This document shows, piece after piece, positions 1 to 10,660 of a stretch of 64,000 nt of DNA (its first letter is position 1; each line of letters starts with the position of its first letter). The position numbers and the translations under genes are program-made. The notes beneath the pieces are model-generated. The model was given only the letters and a program-made list of their open reading frames with translations. It made no database searches and had not been told where the DNA came from. This DNA is from Anthopleura xanthogrammica (lineage: Eukaryota; Cnidaria; Anthozoa; Actiniaria; Actiniidae). The stretch is taken from contig OZ025209.1 of assembly GCA_964019055.1 (NCBI GenBank), positions 1,864,197 through 1,928,196 of the forward strand. Reading direction: 5' to 3'.

Positions 1-26
1 AATTTCCATGAAAATTTAGTGGACAT

Positions 27-172
27 TGGTTGGTTAGTGCGCGGCCTTCGGAGCTAGAGGTCCATGGTTCAATTCTCAGGATCTCCACATCTGTTCTGAC
101 TTCTCTCTAATCTGTGTACATGTACCTTTAGCTTTGAATACTCTTAAAACAGAGCACTGATGGAGAGAGGAG
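27..172 (+). repeat. tRNA-derived SINE, copy 1
   Basis: The 5' part reads like a degenerate tRNA promoter: an A-box-like stretch (ttggttagtgcgcggcc) is followed by a B-box-like ggttcaattct. A tail (ctctctaatctgtgta, then agctttgaatactcttaaaa) reappears on the minus strand at about 44637-44735, and the whole unit reappears on the minus strand at about 47352-47497. Three copies, two orientations and a tRNA-like head are typical of a Pol III SINE. Family assignment and exact ends are inference. Confidence 0.7.
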
Positions 173-348
173 GTTAATTATGCAATATACTTTTCCTTTA
201 CCTTTATAACTCTCCCAGCCCCACCCTCTCTCTGTAGTTTGTAAACACTTTCTGAGTTGAGCACTTTACTTTTTTTGAGACTTGAACTATCTTTTACTTA
301 TACCAAACAAACCAAGTCAAGAAAGTCTTCAAAGATAATGAGTCTCAC

Positions 349-3300
349 CTTAGCACTTTTAAATCCTTTGAGCATTGCAAATGGGAGTGCTGTCATACCA
401 TAAGCCTAGAATATGAAAGATATAGAATGAATGGTGAAATAAAATAAAATTATTGGGGGAGCACGGGATTTTTTCATAGCTCTCTTGTTGTCCTTAGTTA
501 CAGTGCAAATCGTAAAACCGTGGGCACCTAGGAATATTCCAGGAATGTTCTATTGTTCTTTGGCCAATCAGAAATGACTCCTTAACCACAGGATGATGGA
601 AAGATAAGAATAATGCTTCTGATTGGTTAATAAAACATTCTTGAAATATTTCTAGGTGCCCACGGTTTTTCAATTTGCACTGTAATTTGTCAACCAATAT
701 CTAATAAATGCTATGTTGTCATTCATTTTGTTCTTTTATTCTAGTAGGAAGTGATGCAAACTACCTATGGTTACAGGTGGACATGAGTCAGTTATGAGAG
801 GGGCGGGGGGAGGGGGTATCAATCACTCATCACAGACAATTTTTTCATAAATTCATGAATCACAAAAATATGATTAATGAATAACCTCGATACAAGGATT
901 CTGGGTGTAATACAAATTTTCACAAAAACCAATGCAAAATTATGAATCACGGTCTTCAAAATAATCAGATCGTACATTACAGGGTGATTGAATTTCACAA
1001 ATCATGGTCCAAAAAAAGGCTGAATCATGCATCACACCTAACCCCTGTGCCACCCTGTGGTTGTTGTGTAACAGGTTCTTCCATTAATATACTGTAGGTG
1101 TAACCTTACCGTATAGGAGATCATGATAAGCAGCCCAATGAGAGACAAGAACCCTATCAATAGAGAGAGTGCTGTTTCTCCCTCTAAAAAAATTACAAAA
1201 TCAATAAGTCTGTGTATACTGAAAAAGGAATGGAATAGTTTTGCAAATTGAAAATTGCAACAATAACTAAAAAATGACAGGGAATGTGTAGTTTAGAGGT
1301 ACAGCCATGCAGTTTTTTCTCCATTATTTCTGAGACACTTGAAGGTTTATATACTGTAATGTACATACTAGTTATACAATGGTTTCGAGTGGCATACCGT
1401 GGAATATCCCACGAGTCACTTGTAGTTTCTAGTATACACACGAGCCTTTAGGTGTGTGTATACAAAGAAAATACATGTGATGAGTGGGATATCCACGGTA
1501 TACCACGAGAAACCATTGTATAACCATTTTATCCCACACCATAGAAAATACAAATGCGTAGGTTCAACGTGCAGTGCATGATGGGAAGGAAGAGTGAAAT
1601 ACAGATGAATATACAATGGCTTTCCTGCTTTCTGATTGGCTGTATTTTCTATGGTGTGGGATAAATACTAGTATTAAATGATCCAGAAAACTATAACACT
1701 TAAGTTACAATAATAATCACTGTTATACTAACTGTTGGCACTCATTTCATCTTTCAAGAAGAGAAACTTCTGATCCCATTGGGTTATATTTTTGGGGGGC
1801 TGTTTCAATGGTGCAAATGCTCTGAAATAAAACCAAAACAGAGTTATCAGAATTGGAGTGGTAACTTTGATAAGGCTAAGTTCTGAATATTGAGTTTGTC
1901 ACCTTCAAATAGTAACTTTCAATTTTTATTGATACCCTGAAAAACCGCCTCTGGGCTGATCTAAGTCAGGACATGGCAACCGCCTCTGGGCTGATCTAAG
2001 TCAGGACATGGCTAACTCACAGATCTAACCCTGAAACAACCTCTGGACTGATCTAAGTCAGGGCATGGCTAACTCACAGATTGGACCCTGAAAGAACCTC
2101 TGGGCTAATAAAAGTCAGGACATAGCTTACTCACAGATCTAACCCTGAAACAATCTCTGGTCTGATCTAAGTCAGGACATGGCTAACTCACAGATCTAAC
2201 CCTGAAACAACCTCTGGGCTGATCTAAGTCAGGGCGTGGCTAAACCTATTGCAGAAATCATGTAATTTGATGTGTTTGTGCTACAGTATGAAGGGTGTCA
2301 CTCTTTTCAAAATAATTTAGGAAAAAGAATTGTAACTTTAAATGTCAGACAGCAGCAAATAATTCCAATGGACATTGGTAATACTAAAAATATTGTAATA
2401 ATTTAAGGCAATAGATCAAGTCCTCACCCAACAATAAGAAGAACACAAGCCACAATAAAAAATCCAATGGTATACTTTGTTGCATTACAAACTCTCTAGA
2501 AATAAAAATGGAATATTTTTGGTTAGACAAGTTATTATATAAACATATTATATACAGTAACTGTAAGATTGATTTTGGCCTGTCAAAATTATTATTATTT
2601 GGTTTTAATGACAGTTAAGTTCCCAAAACTACCAAGGAACCACATTAAACAGTAGAAATGCTTGGGCATAATGTTTTCCCATTTCAAGCCATGTTTTTGT
2701 TATTGATACAGATGCCTAATTAAGTAAACCATCCACATCCTTTGAATTTTAATGATATATCCTTGTATACTCCTCATGCTAAAAGGGTGCATGCTAAACT
2801 TTGGATGCATATTAAATGCATGCATCCAAAGATAATGGTCAGAAAATGTGCTTCCTACAGCATGTACTTTATGGTTGTCATACAGTACCTCCCTCGTAGT
2901 GACATCCTCATCTTTCTCTTCAAAGAAGAAGTACATGAACGGCATGAGCACAAATATTAGGAAGGCCAACAATCCATACAGAACTTGAAAAAAAAAATCA
3001 TATTATGAATATACCCAGGTTGAACATCTTGACAAGATAACAAGATCTTGCACAGACAATTCCTGCCAAGATCACGGCAAGATCATATCAAGATCTTGGA
3101 AAGATTTTGTGAGGTTATTATGGCAAGATTGTGGCATGTTCTTGCCAAGATCATGGCAAGATCATATCAAGATCTTGGAAGGATTTTGTGAGGTTCCCAT
3201 GCAAGATCGTGGTATGTTCTTGCCAAGATCATGGCAAGATCATATCAAGATCTTAGAAGGATTTTGTGAGGTTCCCATGGCAAGATCATGGTATGTTTTT

Positions 3301-5853
3301 GCCAAGATCATGGCAAGATTATATCAAGATCTTGGAAGGATCTTGTGAGGTTACCCATTTTACATTGATATAATGTCTTGACAATAAATGATTGACTAAT
3401 CATACCATAGTAGGTAGTGCTAACAGCATCCTCCAGATCATTTCTGCTGGCAATACTTGAACCCCACTCCTGGCGAAGCAAATATCAAAACAAACAAACA
3501 TCAATTTTATTAAACCCTTAAGCAACCTCAGGGATGATCTAAGTCTAGAAGTCTAGTTGACCGGCATATGACTGGCTGTTATCTTAAGCCCAGGATACTG
3601 AGTCGTGAAATTGAACCAAAGACCCCAGAGGTGCAAGGTGGGTGCAATTATACTAGCTAGTAGTGACACCCCTAATTCCCGCAATCAATCTCATAAGTCT
3701 AAAACCTAATCTGTTAGGGCAGTAGGTTTGGTCTCTTTATTATTTTTTTTTAGTTTTTTTTTAGTTTTTATTTTTTAAATTTTTTAAATTTTTTTAAATT
3801 TTTTTATTTAAACATATATTTACAAACATTAACCCCATTAGTATTACTGGCATAGAAAGAAATAATACTCAAGGGAATGCAGACTTACATTTCAGATAGT
3901 CGAATGAGAATCAATTACATTATAACATTAATGTGAGGGACCACTGTAATTGGCACATGCTGTAGTGGATTCCCAGCCATTATGTATGTATATATTTGTA
4001 TATATTGTGTGTGTGTGTGCGTGGTTTTTTTTAAAATGGCGAAGCTAAATAAATAAAATAAATAAAAAATTATACCAGACTGTACCAACCTTCCAAGTTC
4101 CATCAGAGTTTTTCAAGTATGACACCAAGAATATATCCACTGGAACCAAAGCTGATGTTAGTAATGCTATAACTAGCGCAACAATAGCTGTGATAGTTGA
4201 GGACACCTCTGACAGTGAGCTATCTTGGTAGTAACGAATGTAAAACCAGGAGAATATAATCGTCATCTGAAAAAAATGAGATAAACAAGAAGATTATTAT
4301 TAATGCCAAATGTCTGATGCACATAATGCGCTTTAAGTTATTTATATATATATGAAAGGTTTATACTTCAAATATGTTAATGACTATGACATCATACTGG
4401 TTTTCATTAAATATACTGTACAAATTTTAACTTGTCCGTGCAAAAAGTATTTAGAAGACTCTCATCATCATATGAATTGTTTACACAATGTTTGTTGTAT
4501 TTGGTGTCTAATAATGACCAGTGTTTAGTGTGGATATTAATAACTTAGCTTATTAATATGAATCTAGACCGGGGGATGTACAAGAGTCCTGGACCTGGCA
4601 GTCTGTAGGGATTCTACATGACATAAGACCTCAGGTATTCACCTGAGAGTCACAAGATCAATTAGATAGCTATATCTTACTAGAATAATGCATTGGTAAT
4701 ATATTGTAGCCTTACTGCCTAAGCTAGCAGAACATGCTATTGTGCTGGTCAATTTGCTTAAATTCAGTTCTGAGAAAGGGTAGTAAATATTCCATTATCC
4801 CACATTCCAAACAGACCACTCTGCCCTTTATCAGACACCAGTCGTGCTTTCAAAATCTCCACTACAGCACCAGCAGGCATTCAAGCGTTCTCTTTGATGA
4901 ACAAATCCAACATACCTAGCTCTTTCACCCAAAACATGTTTATTGCCAAACTCCATTCTCACCTCTCAAAATTTAATATCAATCTACACCTCTATGCTGG
5001 CCACTCCTTCCGTAGGGGTGGCGCATCCTTTGCTTACCAGTAAGGAGTGCCTCTAGAACTCATTAAAGCCCTTGGTGACTGGCTCACTGACACTATCTTA
5101 ATCTACATTATCTCACTATGCCCCTCACCATAAGATTACACTCAGCTAACGTGCTATGCAAAGCTATCCTTTCACAAACTCCACACAACAGTCCCACATT
5201 TGGGTTAGGGTACTGATTATTCATAGATAATCAAATATTCAACAGTTATATATAAATATATATGTTAGATAATTATAGTACTGTATATATCCATGTATGT
5301 ATAATAATGCCAAAAAATCATTAGACTGCCAGAGCCTAATGCTTGTGTCCACAGGGTGGTTTAGATCAAAAGTTATACAAATACACCGAAATGCCCATAT
5401 ACACTGTACATATTTGAATTATTCACTTCATGCAGAATCAATACTGAAAGAATTGTACCAGGCATTAGGTGCATTTATTGAATGACGTAACTAGAAATAA
5501 TAGTCCACCTCGCTACTGATAGAGTCACAACGTCAATAACCAATAGTTAAGTTATATTCTCGTGTTTTCTTTATAGGTAATGGGTATAACCTTATCTTTC
5601 TATGAGAATGGTTTATTTATACAGTACAGTAAGCTTATATGACATGGAAGGATATAAAGAAGGGCAAACCTACGTTTGCTAACAAGTTTCTATCAGTAGC
5701 TTTGCAAAAAGGGAGAAAATAACAAGAAAACAACAAATACATTTGTTAAATGAGAACCTAAAACGTTAAGCTTCAAAATGCAGCGTAACTTACCACGACA
5801 ACGACAGTAAAAGGAATCCATCCCTCAGCTAAGACTTCGTGAGGGATCGCCAT
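349..5853 (-). CDS. LMBRD1: LMBRD1-like lysosomal cobalamin transport protein, exons 1-8 (3' part outside window)
   Basis: Multi-pass LMBR1-family protein; in vertebrates LMBD1 sits in the lysosomal membrane and is needed for cobalamin export to the cytosol. Minus-strand exons read 5853-5794, 4266-4090, 3469-3406, 2983-2889, 2495-2428, 1821-1733, 1183-1110 and 405-349. They total 684 nt (228 codons) in unbroken phase with canonical GT-AG ends. The start is MAIPHEVLAEGWIPF. Diagnostic blocks are EVSSTITAIVALVIALLTSA, VPVDIFLVSYLKN, PFMYFFFEEKDED and AYGMTALPFAMLKG, all close to vertebrate LMBD1 in the same order. Vertebrate LMBD1 is about 540 aa, so more than half lies beyond the left edge. 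Introns carry a fold-back element, 57-bp and 79-bp minisatellites and, in intron 1, a recombinase relic. Family assignment is firm; the start rests on one good ATG just inside the shared promoter. Confidence 0.92.
498..685. mobile_element. MITE with ~34-bp terminal inverted repeats (LMBRD1 intron 7)
   Basis: The element begins ttacagtgcaaat and ends atttgcactgtaa. The inverted ends continue inward through ccgtgggcaccta on both sides with few mismatches. The interior (about 120 bp) has no coding potential. Length, ends and intronic location fit a non-autonomous DNA transposon. No clear target-site duplication was resolved. Confidence 0.8.
1110..1183 (-). other. LMBRD1: LMBRD1 exon 7
   Basis: The exon encodes a transmembrane segment beginning KGETALSLLIGF and ending at LIMISYT. 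The previous exon ends in phase 1 (AAC A), so the exon must open with AG after the acceptor tttttag. Reading it one base later creates a TGA after a few codons, which fixes the acceptor at 1184-1185. Confidence 0.85.
1368..1672. mobile_element. Compound fold-back element (LMBRD1 intron 6)
   Basis: Two nested hairpins lie side by side. Arm pair one is about 1373-1411 against 1484-1522 (tatacaatggtttcgagtgg and its complement). Arm pair two is about 1527-1550 against 1642-1664 (tatcccacaccatagaaaat and its complement). The element is bracketed by actagt on both sides. There is no coding content. It looks like a fold-back or MITE insertion. Confidence 0.75.
1934..2248. repeat. 57-bp minisatellite built from a dispersed repeat (LMBRD1 intron 5)
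   Basis: About five copies of a 57-bp unit, recognisable by cctctgggctgatctaagtc and gctaactcacagat. Single diverged copies of the same sequence occur at about 26752-26905 and 60083-60145, with weaker ones near 3515-3640, 15905-16070 and 30130-30260. The array therefore looks like local tandem expansion of a fragment of an interspersed element. Confidence 0.85.
3049..3353. repeat. 79-bp minisatellite (LMBRD1 intron 3)
   Basis: Nearly four copies of a 78-79 bp unit with tgccaagatcatggcaagat and ggattttgtgaggtt. Each unit contains a short internal palindrome (atcttgccatgatcttg type), so single strands could form repeated hairpins. The array ends about 50 bp before exon 3. Confidence 0.85.
4340..4535. 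mobile_element. Dispersed element, copy A (LMBRD1 intron 1)
   Basis: The block aaggtttatacttcaaatat recurs at 33716-33760 in the same orientation. The other half (cacaatgtttgttg ... tggtgtctaataatgaccag) recurs near 33785-33840 as the reverse complement. The two copies thus differ by an internal inversion, as expected for an inverted-repeat element whose arms have recombined. Confidence 0.55.
4735..5140 (+). pseudogene. Decayed tyrosine-recombinase domain of a DIRS/Crypton-type transposon
   Basis: One reading frame (codons starting at positions equal to 1 modulo 3) gives, with stops, the pattern of the C-terminal half of transposon tyrosine recombinases. It runs ERVVNIPL, IPNRPLCPLSD, then GHSFRRGGASFAYQ, a stop at 5041, then GVPLELIKALGDWLTDTILI. 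The HxxR box and the GDW block are hallmarks of YR elements of the DIRS/Ngaro/Crypton type. There are in-frame stops TAA and TGA upstream and TAA at 5041. No start and no termini were found. It lies antisense inside LMBRD1 intron 1. Which YR superfamily it came from is not decided here. Confidence 0.75.
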
Positions 5854-6414
5854 GTTTTTTTTCCCTCCTACGTACGACTTTCTATCTCGGCCTAATACTT
5901 CATGCGAGTACATTCATCATAACCCATAGATCTTAAAACACTATTATCTTACTACATAAAGTACTACCCTCTTTCCTGCTTCAAAACAAAGTCGCACCTT
6001 GTCGCCTCAGGCTCTTTGACCGCGTATGAGTCCACGATACCTGTGTCAGCGGCGGCGGCGGGCATTTTGAAGTGATAAACAAACAGTTTCTAACAGTTTC
6101 AAGAAGTTTTGAAAAGTCTGTAAAGAGCAAGATCGACAGGTAAAGATTTGTTCGCTACTAGACTTGTACCGTTAATATTCATTGTGAAGTTTCTTTAGTG
6201 ACTTTTTGAGCTTAAGAATGGACATTTATCGAGAGATTCTTACTATAGTCCTCGGGTGAACTTTTCAAACGTTCAACTACCTCAACAAAGCTTTTGCCTT
6301 AACCCTTGATACGATTTACTGTTATTTTCCTGCTTCGATCTTCCTTTATATAAACTCAAATAACTTACTAAATATATAACACTATCTACAGCTAGAGTTG
6401 ATCATTTTAGGCTC
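5854..6414. promoter_or_regulatory. Shared promoter region of LMBRD1 (-) and the C2H2 gene (+)
   Basis: Only 561 bp separate the two start codons, which point away from each other. The stretch holds the locally CpG-rich segment 6028-6066 (ggcggcggcggcgggc). No convincing TATA box is placed for either gene. A bidirectional promoter is inferred from geometry. There could be 5' untranslated exons inside it. Confidence 0.6.
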
Positions 6415-7760
6415 ATGGCGGAGGAAACGAATACCCGGAGACAGCGACTGAAGAGGAGAAGTGAGGTAAATTAGCTTAATACACTGTATTTTCATTTAGA
6501 TTTGCTGAAGATATTTTGATTGATCTCTATTATCCTTGGCTGGAAAACAAATTGATGACCATTTTTATATAATTTTGAGTCAAAGCCGGATTGATGACCA
6601 TTTTTATATAATTTTGACTCAAAGCCGGATTTTGTGGCTCTACGGTCTACCATGTTTTGTACCAAGAAAATCTGGATTCGGAATAGAAGGAAAGTTGGCT
6701 TTTGGAATCGATGGAATCCGGCAGAATCCGTGTTCTTTTACGATCATAGCGGGGAAATTTACTGACTGAAAGAATGGTGGAAATAACTTACCCTTTTCAC
6801 TTTCTAGACACTATATTCAATATATTATGCATATTTTTTTTAAGGAAGAGCAAGATCATAGAGGATCACAGTTTTTGGAGTCGGAAGACAGGTAAACTAT
6901 AAATATTTTGGTAATGCCGGATAAAGACACATTGATTACTTTTTTTTTTTTATCAAACCTGTACTAATATCTTTAGGATTGGCTTGATGTCTTTTTGGAA
7001 AAGTTTCAAAAATAAAATATTGGCAAAAATACTACTCAAGAATGCTAGAAATTGCGCATTTCATGAAATGGCGTTTACTCAATAAACACTTAGTTGTTTA
7101 CAAATGAAGCGCAAAAACGACTAAGAATACCTCAAAAGCTAAGCTTGTAGGCACCAGTGATATTATGGGATTCATTGAAAATGAACTGGGCTTCCTGTTT
7201 TCCCTAGATTTGTTTGAAAGAATGTGCATTTTCTAACCCCGCCATTCTTTCCTTTAACTATCAGTCCTAAAGGAAGAAAACTCCGCAAGCTTCCATCCCT
7301 TGAGAACTTGGAACGGTCTCCAAGGAAATCTACTTCACCCGGTAGAAACCTCACGAGTACTCCACGACTCAAAGCCATGAGCGATCGTCTAACTCTCTTT
7401 GGGAGAAGAAAGTCTGAAAGCTACTTGAACTGTGACTTAGAAAACGATCAACATTCTCCTGATAGTCACAAAAATGTACAAAAACGTTCGGTACTTGGGC
7501 TTTATGAGTCTCGTAAGACAAGTGAGTGCAAATTCAAATGTCCAACTTGCTACAAGCAGTTCAGATATCTTAGTAACCTCAAGTCCCATATAAGTGTAGT
7601 GCATAAGATGGTGTATAAAGACCCCAAAACGAGTCCAATACTGACATCATCCAACAGCCAAAACAAACAGAAGTCCTACGAGTGTCATTCGTGCTTCAAG
7701 AAGTTCAAGTATTTGAGTAATCTCAAAACTCATCGTAAAGTTCACAGCAGTTTGAACTAG
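6415..7760 (+). CDS. Small C2H2 zinc-finger protein (two fingers, 197 aa)
   Basis: Exons are 6415-6465, 6845-6891 and 7265-7760 (594 nt, stop TAG). The N-terminus MAEETNTRRQRLKRRSE is basic. A Ser/Pro/Arg-rich middle (SLENLERSPRKSTSPGR, GRRKSES) suggests phosphorylation. Two C2H2 fingers close the protein: FKCPTCYKQFRYLSNLKSH with H-x4-H spacing, and YECHSCFKKFKYLSNLKTH with H-x3-H spacing. Both share the core YLSNLK, so they look like a duplicated finger. The usual TGEKP linker is replaced by about 36 polar residues, so tandem DNA contact is not assured. Probably nuclear, with DNA or RNA binding. No orthologue is recognised. A poly(A) signal candidate is AATAAA at about 8391, giving a 3' UTR of roughly 0.6 kb. 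Confidence 0.8.
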
Positions 7761-9084
7761 TGACGGCTGAACAATCATTCGATCAAGATCTGGTTTCTTG
7801 TTTCAGCGACTTTGAACAATTCGACAACCTCTGTCGCTCTTCAATCAAAGAATTACTAAACCAGAAGTCCATAATAGTTATGGACTTCTGACTAAATCTA
7901 ACATCAAGATAGGACTATCAAATCACCAGAAGCTGAAACCAAAGTTATTAGAGAATGACATTCTTGTATGCTAGTTGTGACCACTGCATGCTTGAACGAA
8001 GGCCAGGAACTCAATACGGCTCTTAAATACTTTCTCTTCGAACCACTCATCCATGGTAACCAAGTGTGTAAAAGATACATTTGATTAGACTTTTAAAAAA
8101 ATCATTTGACAAGATATTAGAACCGAGATAGATTACAGTCGAAAAGTTTTGTCATGACTCACTTCTGGAGCAAGAAAGAAAAGGAATAGAAAAAGGCGAG
8201 TCTAGTTGTCTCTGGTAACAGTTTCAAAATCACCCAAGCGTACTAGAAAAATTGAATGCTCTAGAGCTTTCAATAGAAGCAGATAAAACACATAGACTAA
8301 ACACCCGTAGAATACCAAACTCCCTCGCTTGGATACTTATTTATTATTTATTAACTTGATTTGTATTTAGGTTGACGAGGGATTAGACTAAATAAAGGAA
8401 AACAGTTATCTATAAATCTTAATTTTTTTTACTAAAGTTTATTTGAGGCCCAGTTTTTGAGGGATTGAGTTTATCGTTCATTGAAACGTTATGTCTTTCA
8501 GTACTAAACTGGTGAAGGTTTGATAAGGTAAGTTTGTGTTCATTTATAACGGTTTTCGTTCAAGTGACAATCTTCAAGATCTATAATAGAGTCTAAGTTG
8601 AAGTTGCATGTCATTATTTTGATTTTCGATTTTTTTTACCCTGTAAAATTTGGTGTGATTTTTTAAAAGGTTAAAAAATGAGAGACCAAAATATTTTTTA
8701 AATGTTCGACTCTGTTCGATTAATACGCTTATCACGGGAGAACGAATACGTTTGACTTTATAGTTCATTTCTAAGCTGAAATTCTTGAAGTTTTTTTTTT
8801 TAATAGAGAGATTTCATGTTCACGTATCGGTGGCCAAGTTAGATGGCAAAAAAAACCAAAAAAACCAGAATCCCTTTGGGAAATTGAATTCTTTCTCATT
8901 TACAAACTAGACGATTTGTTCCTACCACCCAACATGGCCAGCTGACATGTGATTATTCAAAAAATATATATTTGATTTACTCATAAGTAAGAGATTAAGG
9001 AATCCTAGATTGAATGAGCCCAATGACTTATAATATCTTTATATGTGAACCAGTTTTAATTTCAGGTTGGGTAATCCAATAACA
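7761..9084. other. 3' UTR of the C2H2 gene and spacer
   Basis: The first 0.6 kb is probably the 3' untranslated region, ending near the AATAAA at about 8391. The remainder is AT-rich with runs of T. I see no exon, repeat array or element in it. Confidence 0.4.
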
Positions 9085-10660
9085 ATGATGATTGTAAAGG
9101 GAATATTAACATGGTCTGCGCTGTTCTTTGCATGTGAGTACTGAACAACTTATGCATAAGCCAGCAGTGACCATGTAAAAACAAAAGCGGCTAGTAACTC
9201 TTGTACGGTAGTTAGGGTCACCCTACCTTCTTGTACAAATTCGTGTTTTTGCAGCCCACGAGTGTTACACTGGAACGATTTCAATTTTTACACCAAGGCG
9301 CTTGCGTTCATGTACGTCAAGTGCGGCTAGGTTTTCTAAACACATCCCACATGGAATAAAATGACCATGAAGGCATCAGTGGCAGAAATGATAAGCCGGG
9401 TTTACTGGCCATAGCAAGGGGTTTATAATTTTATACAGTCTAGGGGCCGGCTAACTATCCCGCCCTTAGGCTAACTTCTTGATCAGTACATCCTCGGATC
9501 GCGTGTCGGGGCCGAAATCTCTAGCATAGCCGTAAATGCTTCGCGCTGCCTTACGACGTTTTAGCACTCAATGTCTGGAAGTATGGTCCTGAATAAATCA
9601 ATCAATCAATAATACTAGTAATTAATCCCCAAAGCCAGTCTCCCTAGAACATATGAAGTTTAGTTAAGATCATATCTGTTTTTATGCCATAATAGGTGTC
9701 AATGGTCTTGTGGCGCAGGACACGGCATATCGAAGAGAACTAGACAAGTATCTACGAAGTGAGTAAAATGAATTCAGTTGAAAAGCGTTTCTTTATGACC
9801 CTACCCAACCAAACCTCCATCCAAAATTTAAAGTAATAATCTATGCGCTAACTGCGCAAATATTTGGTTTAACTTTGGCGAACGCTCGGTCACACGTTGA
9901 AACTTTTGCGCATTTCACTGGTTGAAAACATCACGCATGCCATTGAGCGCAACGTCATAGAACTAGAACTTGAGTTTGACTTTCGTAATATTGTCGGCAA
10001 AGCTGCGCGCAACAGTTGCACCATGTTCAGCCTTGATGTTGTCTTGAAATGTTGTTTTATTGAGTTGCGCGCAACTCTGTAATGTGCCTCCTCTATCTGA
10101 ATGTTCAAACTTAATGTTTACCAGGTAAATTCGTGACTTTTGCCAAACGTGGCTTCGAATCAACCAATAAGTTCCGCGGCATTCACCACTCGCCTCCACT
10201 CAAGTGGTCCGACAAGCTAGCCGCACGTGCACAAAAACTTGCCTACCAAATGGCGCTGAATGGAACCATCCAGGCACCAGGAATTGACGAGATAGGAGAA
10301 AACAGAGCAAAGCTCTCTGCGGTGAACTATGACTGTGAGCTCGCCGGTGAAGAAGCAACGCACATATGGTATGCGCAAGGAAGCCACTACAGTTATTCAG
10401 ACCCTCGTTTAAACAGCGATACAGACTCCTTCACTCAACTTGTCTGGAAAGACAGTCGTGAGATGGGCATGGGTTGCGCTCAGAGGAAGGGTTCTGTTAC
10501 CAATGAGATTTATGTTGTAGCGCTGTATTATCCGCCGGGGAATTCAGAATCGATACTGAGAGACAATGTGATGGATCCTAAAAGAACGACCAGCAAAGAT
10601 GTGTATGCCACGATATATCGACGAGAACACATGGGACACGACAAAAACAACAAGATATGA
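9085..10660 (+). CDS. Secreted CAP-domain protein 1 (215 aa)
   Basis: Exons are 9085-9133, 9696-9758 and 10125-10660, both introns in phase 1, 648 nt with stop. The N-terminus (MMIVKGILTWSALFFACVNG) is a signal peptide. A single CAP (SCP/TAPS) domain follows, with HHSPPLKWSDKLAARAQ, IGENRAKLS, THIWYAQGSHYSYSD, FTQLVWKDSREMGMGCA and YVVALYYPPGN, the GAPR-1-like order. Two cysteines (NYDCEL and GMGCAQ), absent from cytosolic GAPR-1 at these points, could pair in the extracellular space. The CAP cavity tetrad of GAPR-1 (His54, Glu65, Glu86, His103) reads none, Glu, Gln and Ser here, so metal binding is doubtful. CAP proteins act in venom, mucus, lipid binding and immunity; the role here is unknown. 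A poly(A) signal candidate is at 10821. First of a three-paralogue cluster. Confidence 0.88.
9230..9625 (+). mobile_element. Probable non-LTR retrotransposon 3' fragment
   Basis: A compositionally distinct, GC-richer stretch inside CAP1 intron 1 ends in ctgaataaatcaatcaatca. Short tandem tails of this kind are left by L2/CR1-like and related LINEs. No reverse-transcriptase reading frame remains. The 5' boundary is a guess. Confidence 0.4.

Noticed and set aside
27..110. A functional tRNA gene
   Set aside because: A- and B-box-like motifs are present, but no cloverleaf can be folded by eye and the same body occurs elsewhere with a common tail, so it is a SINE head.
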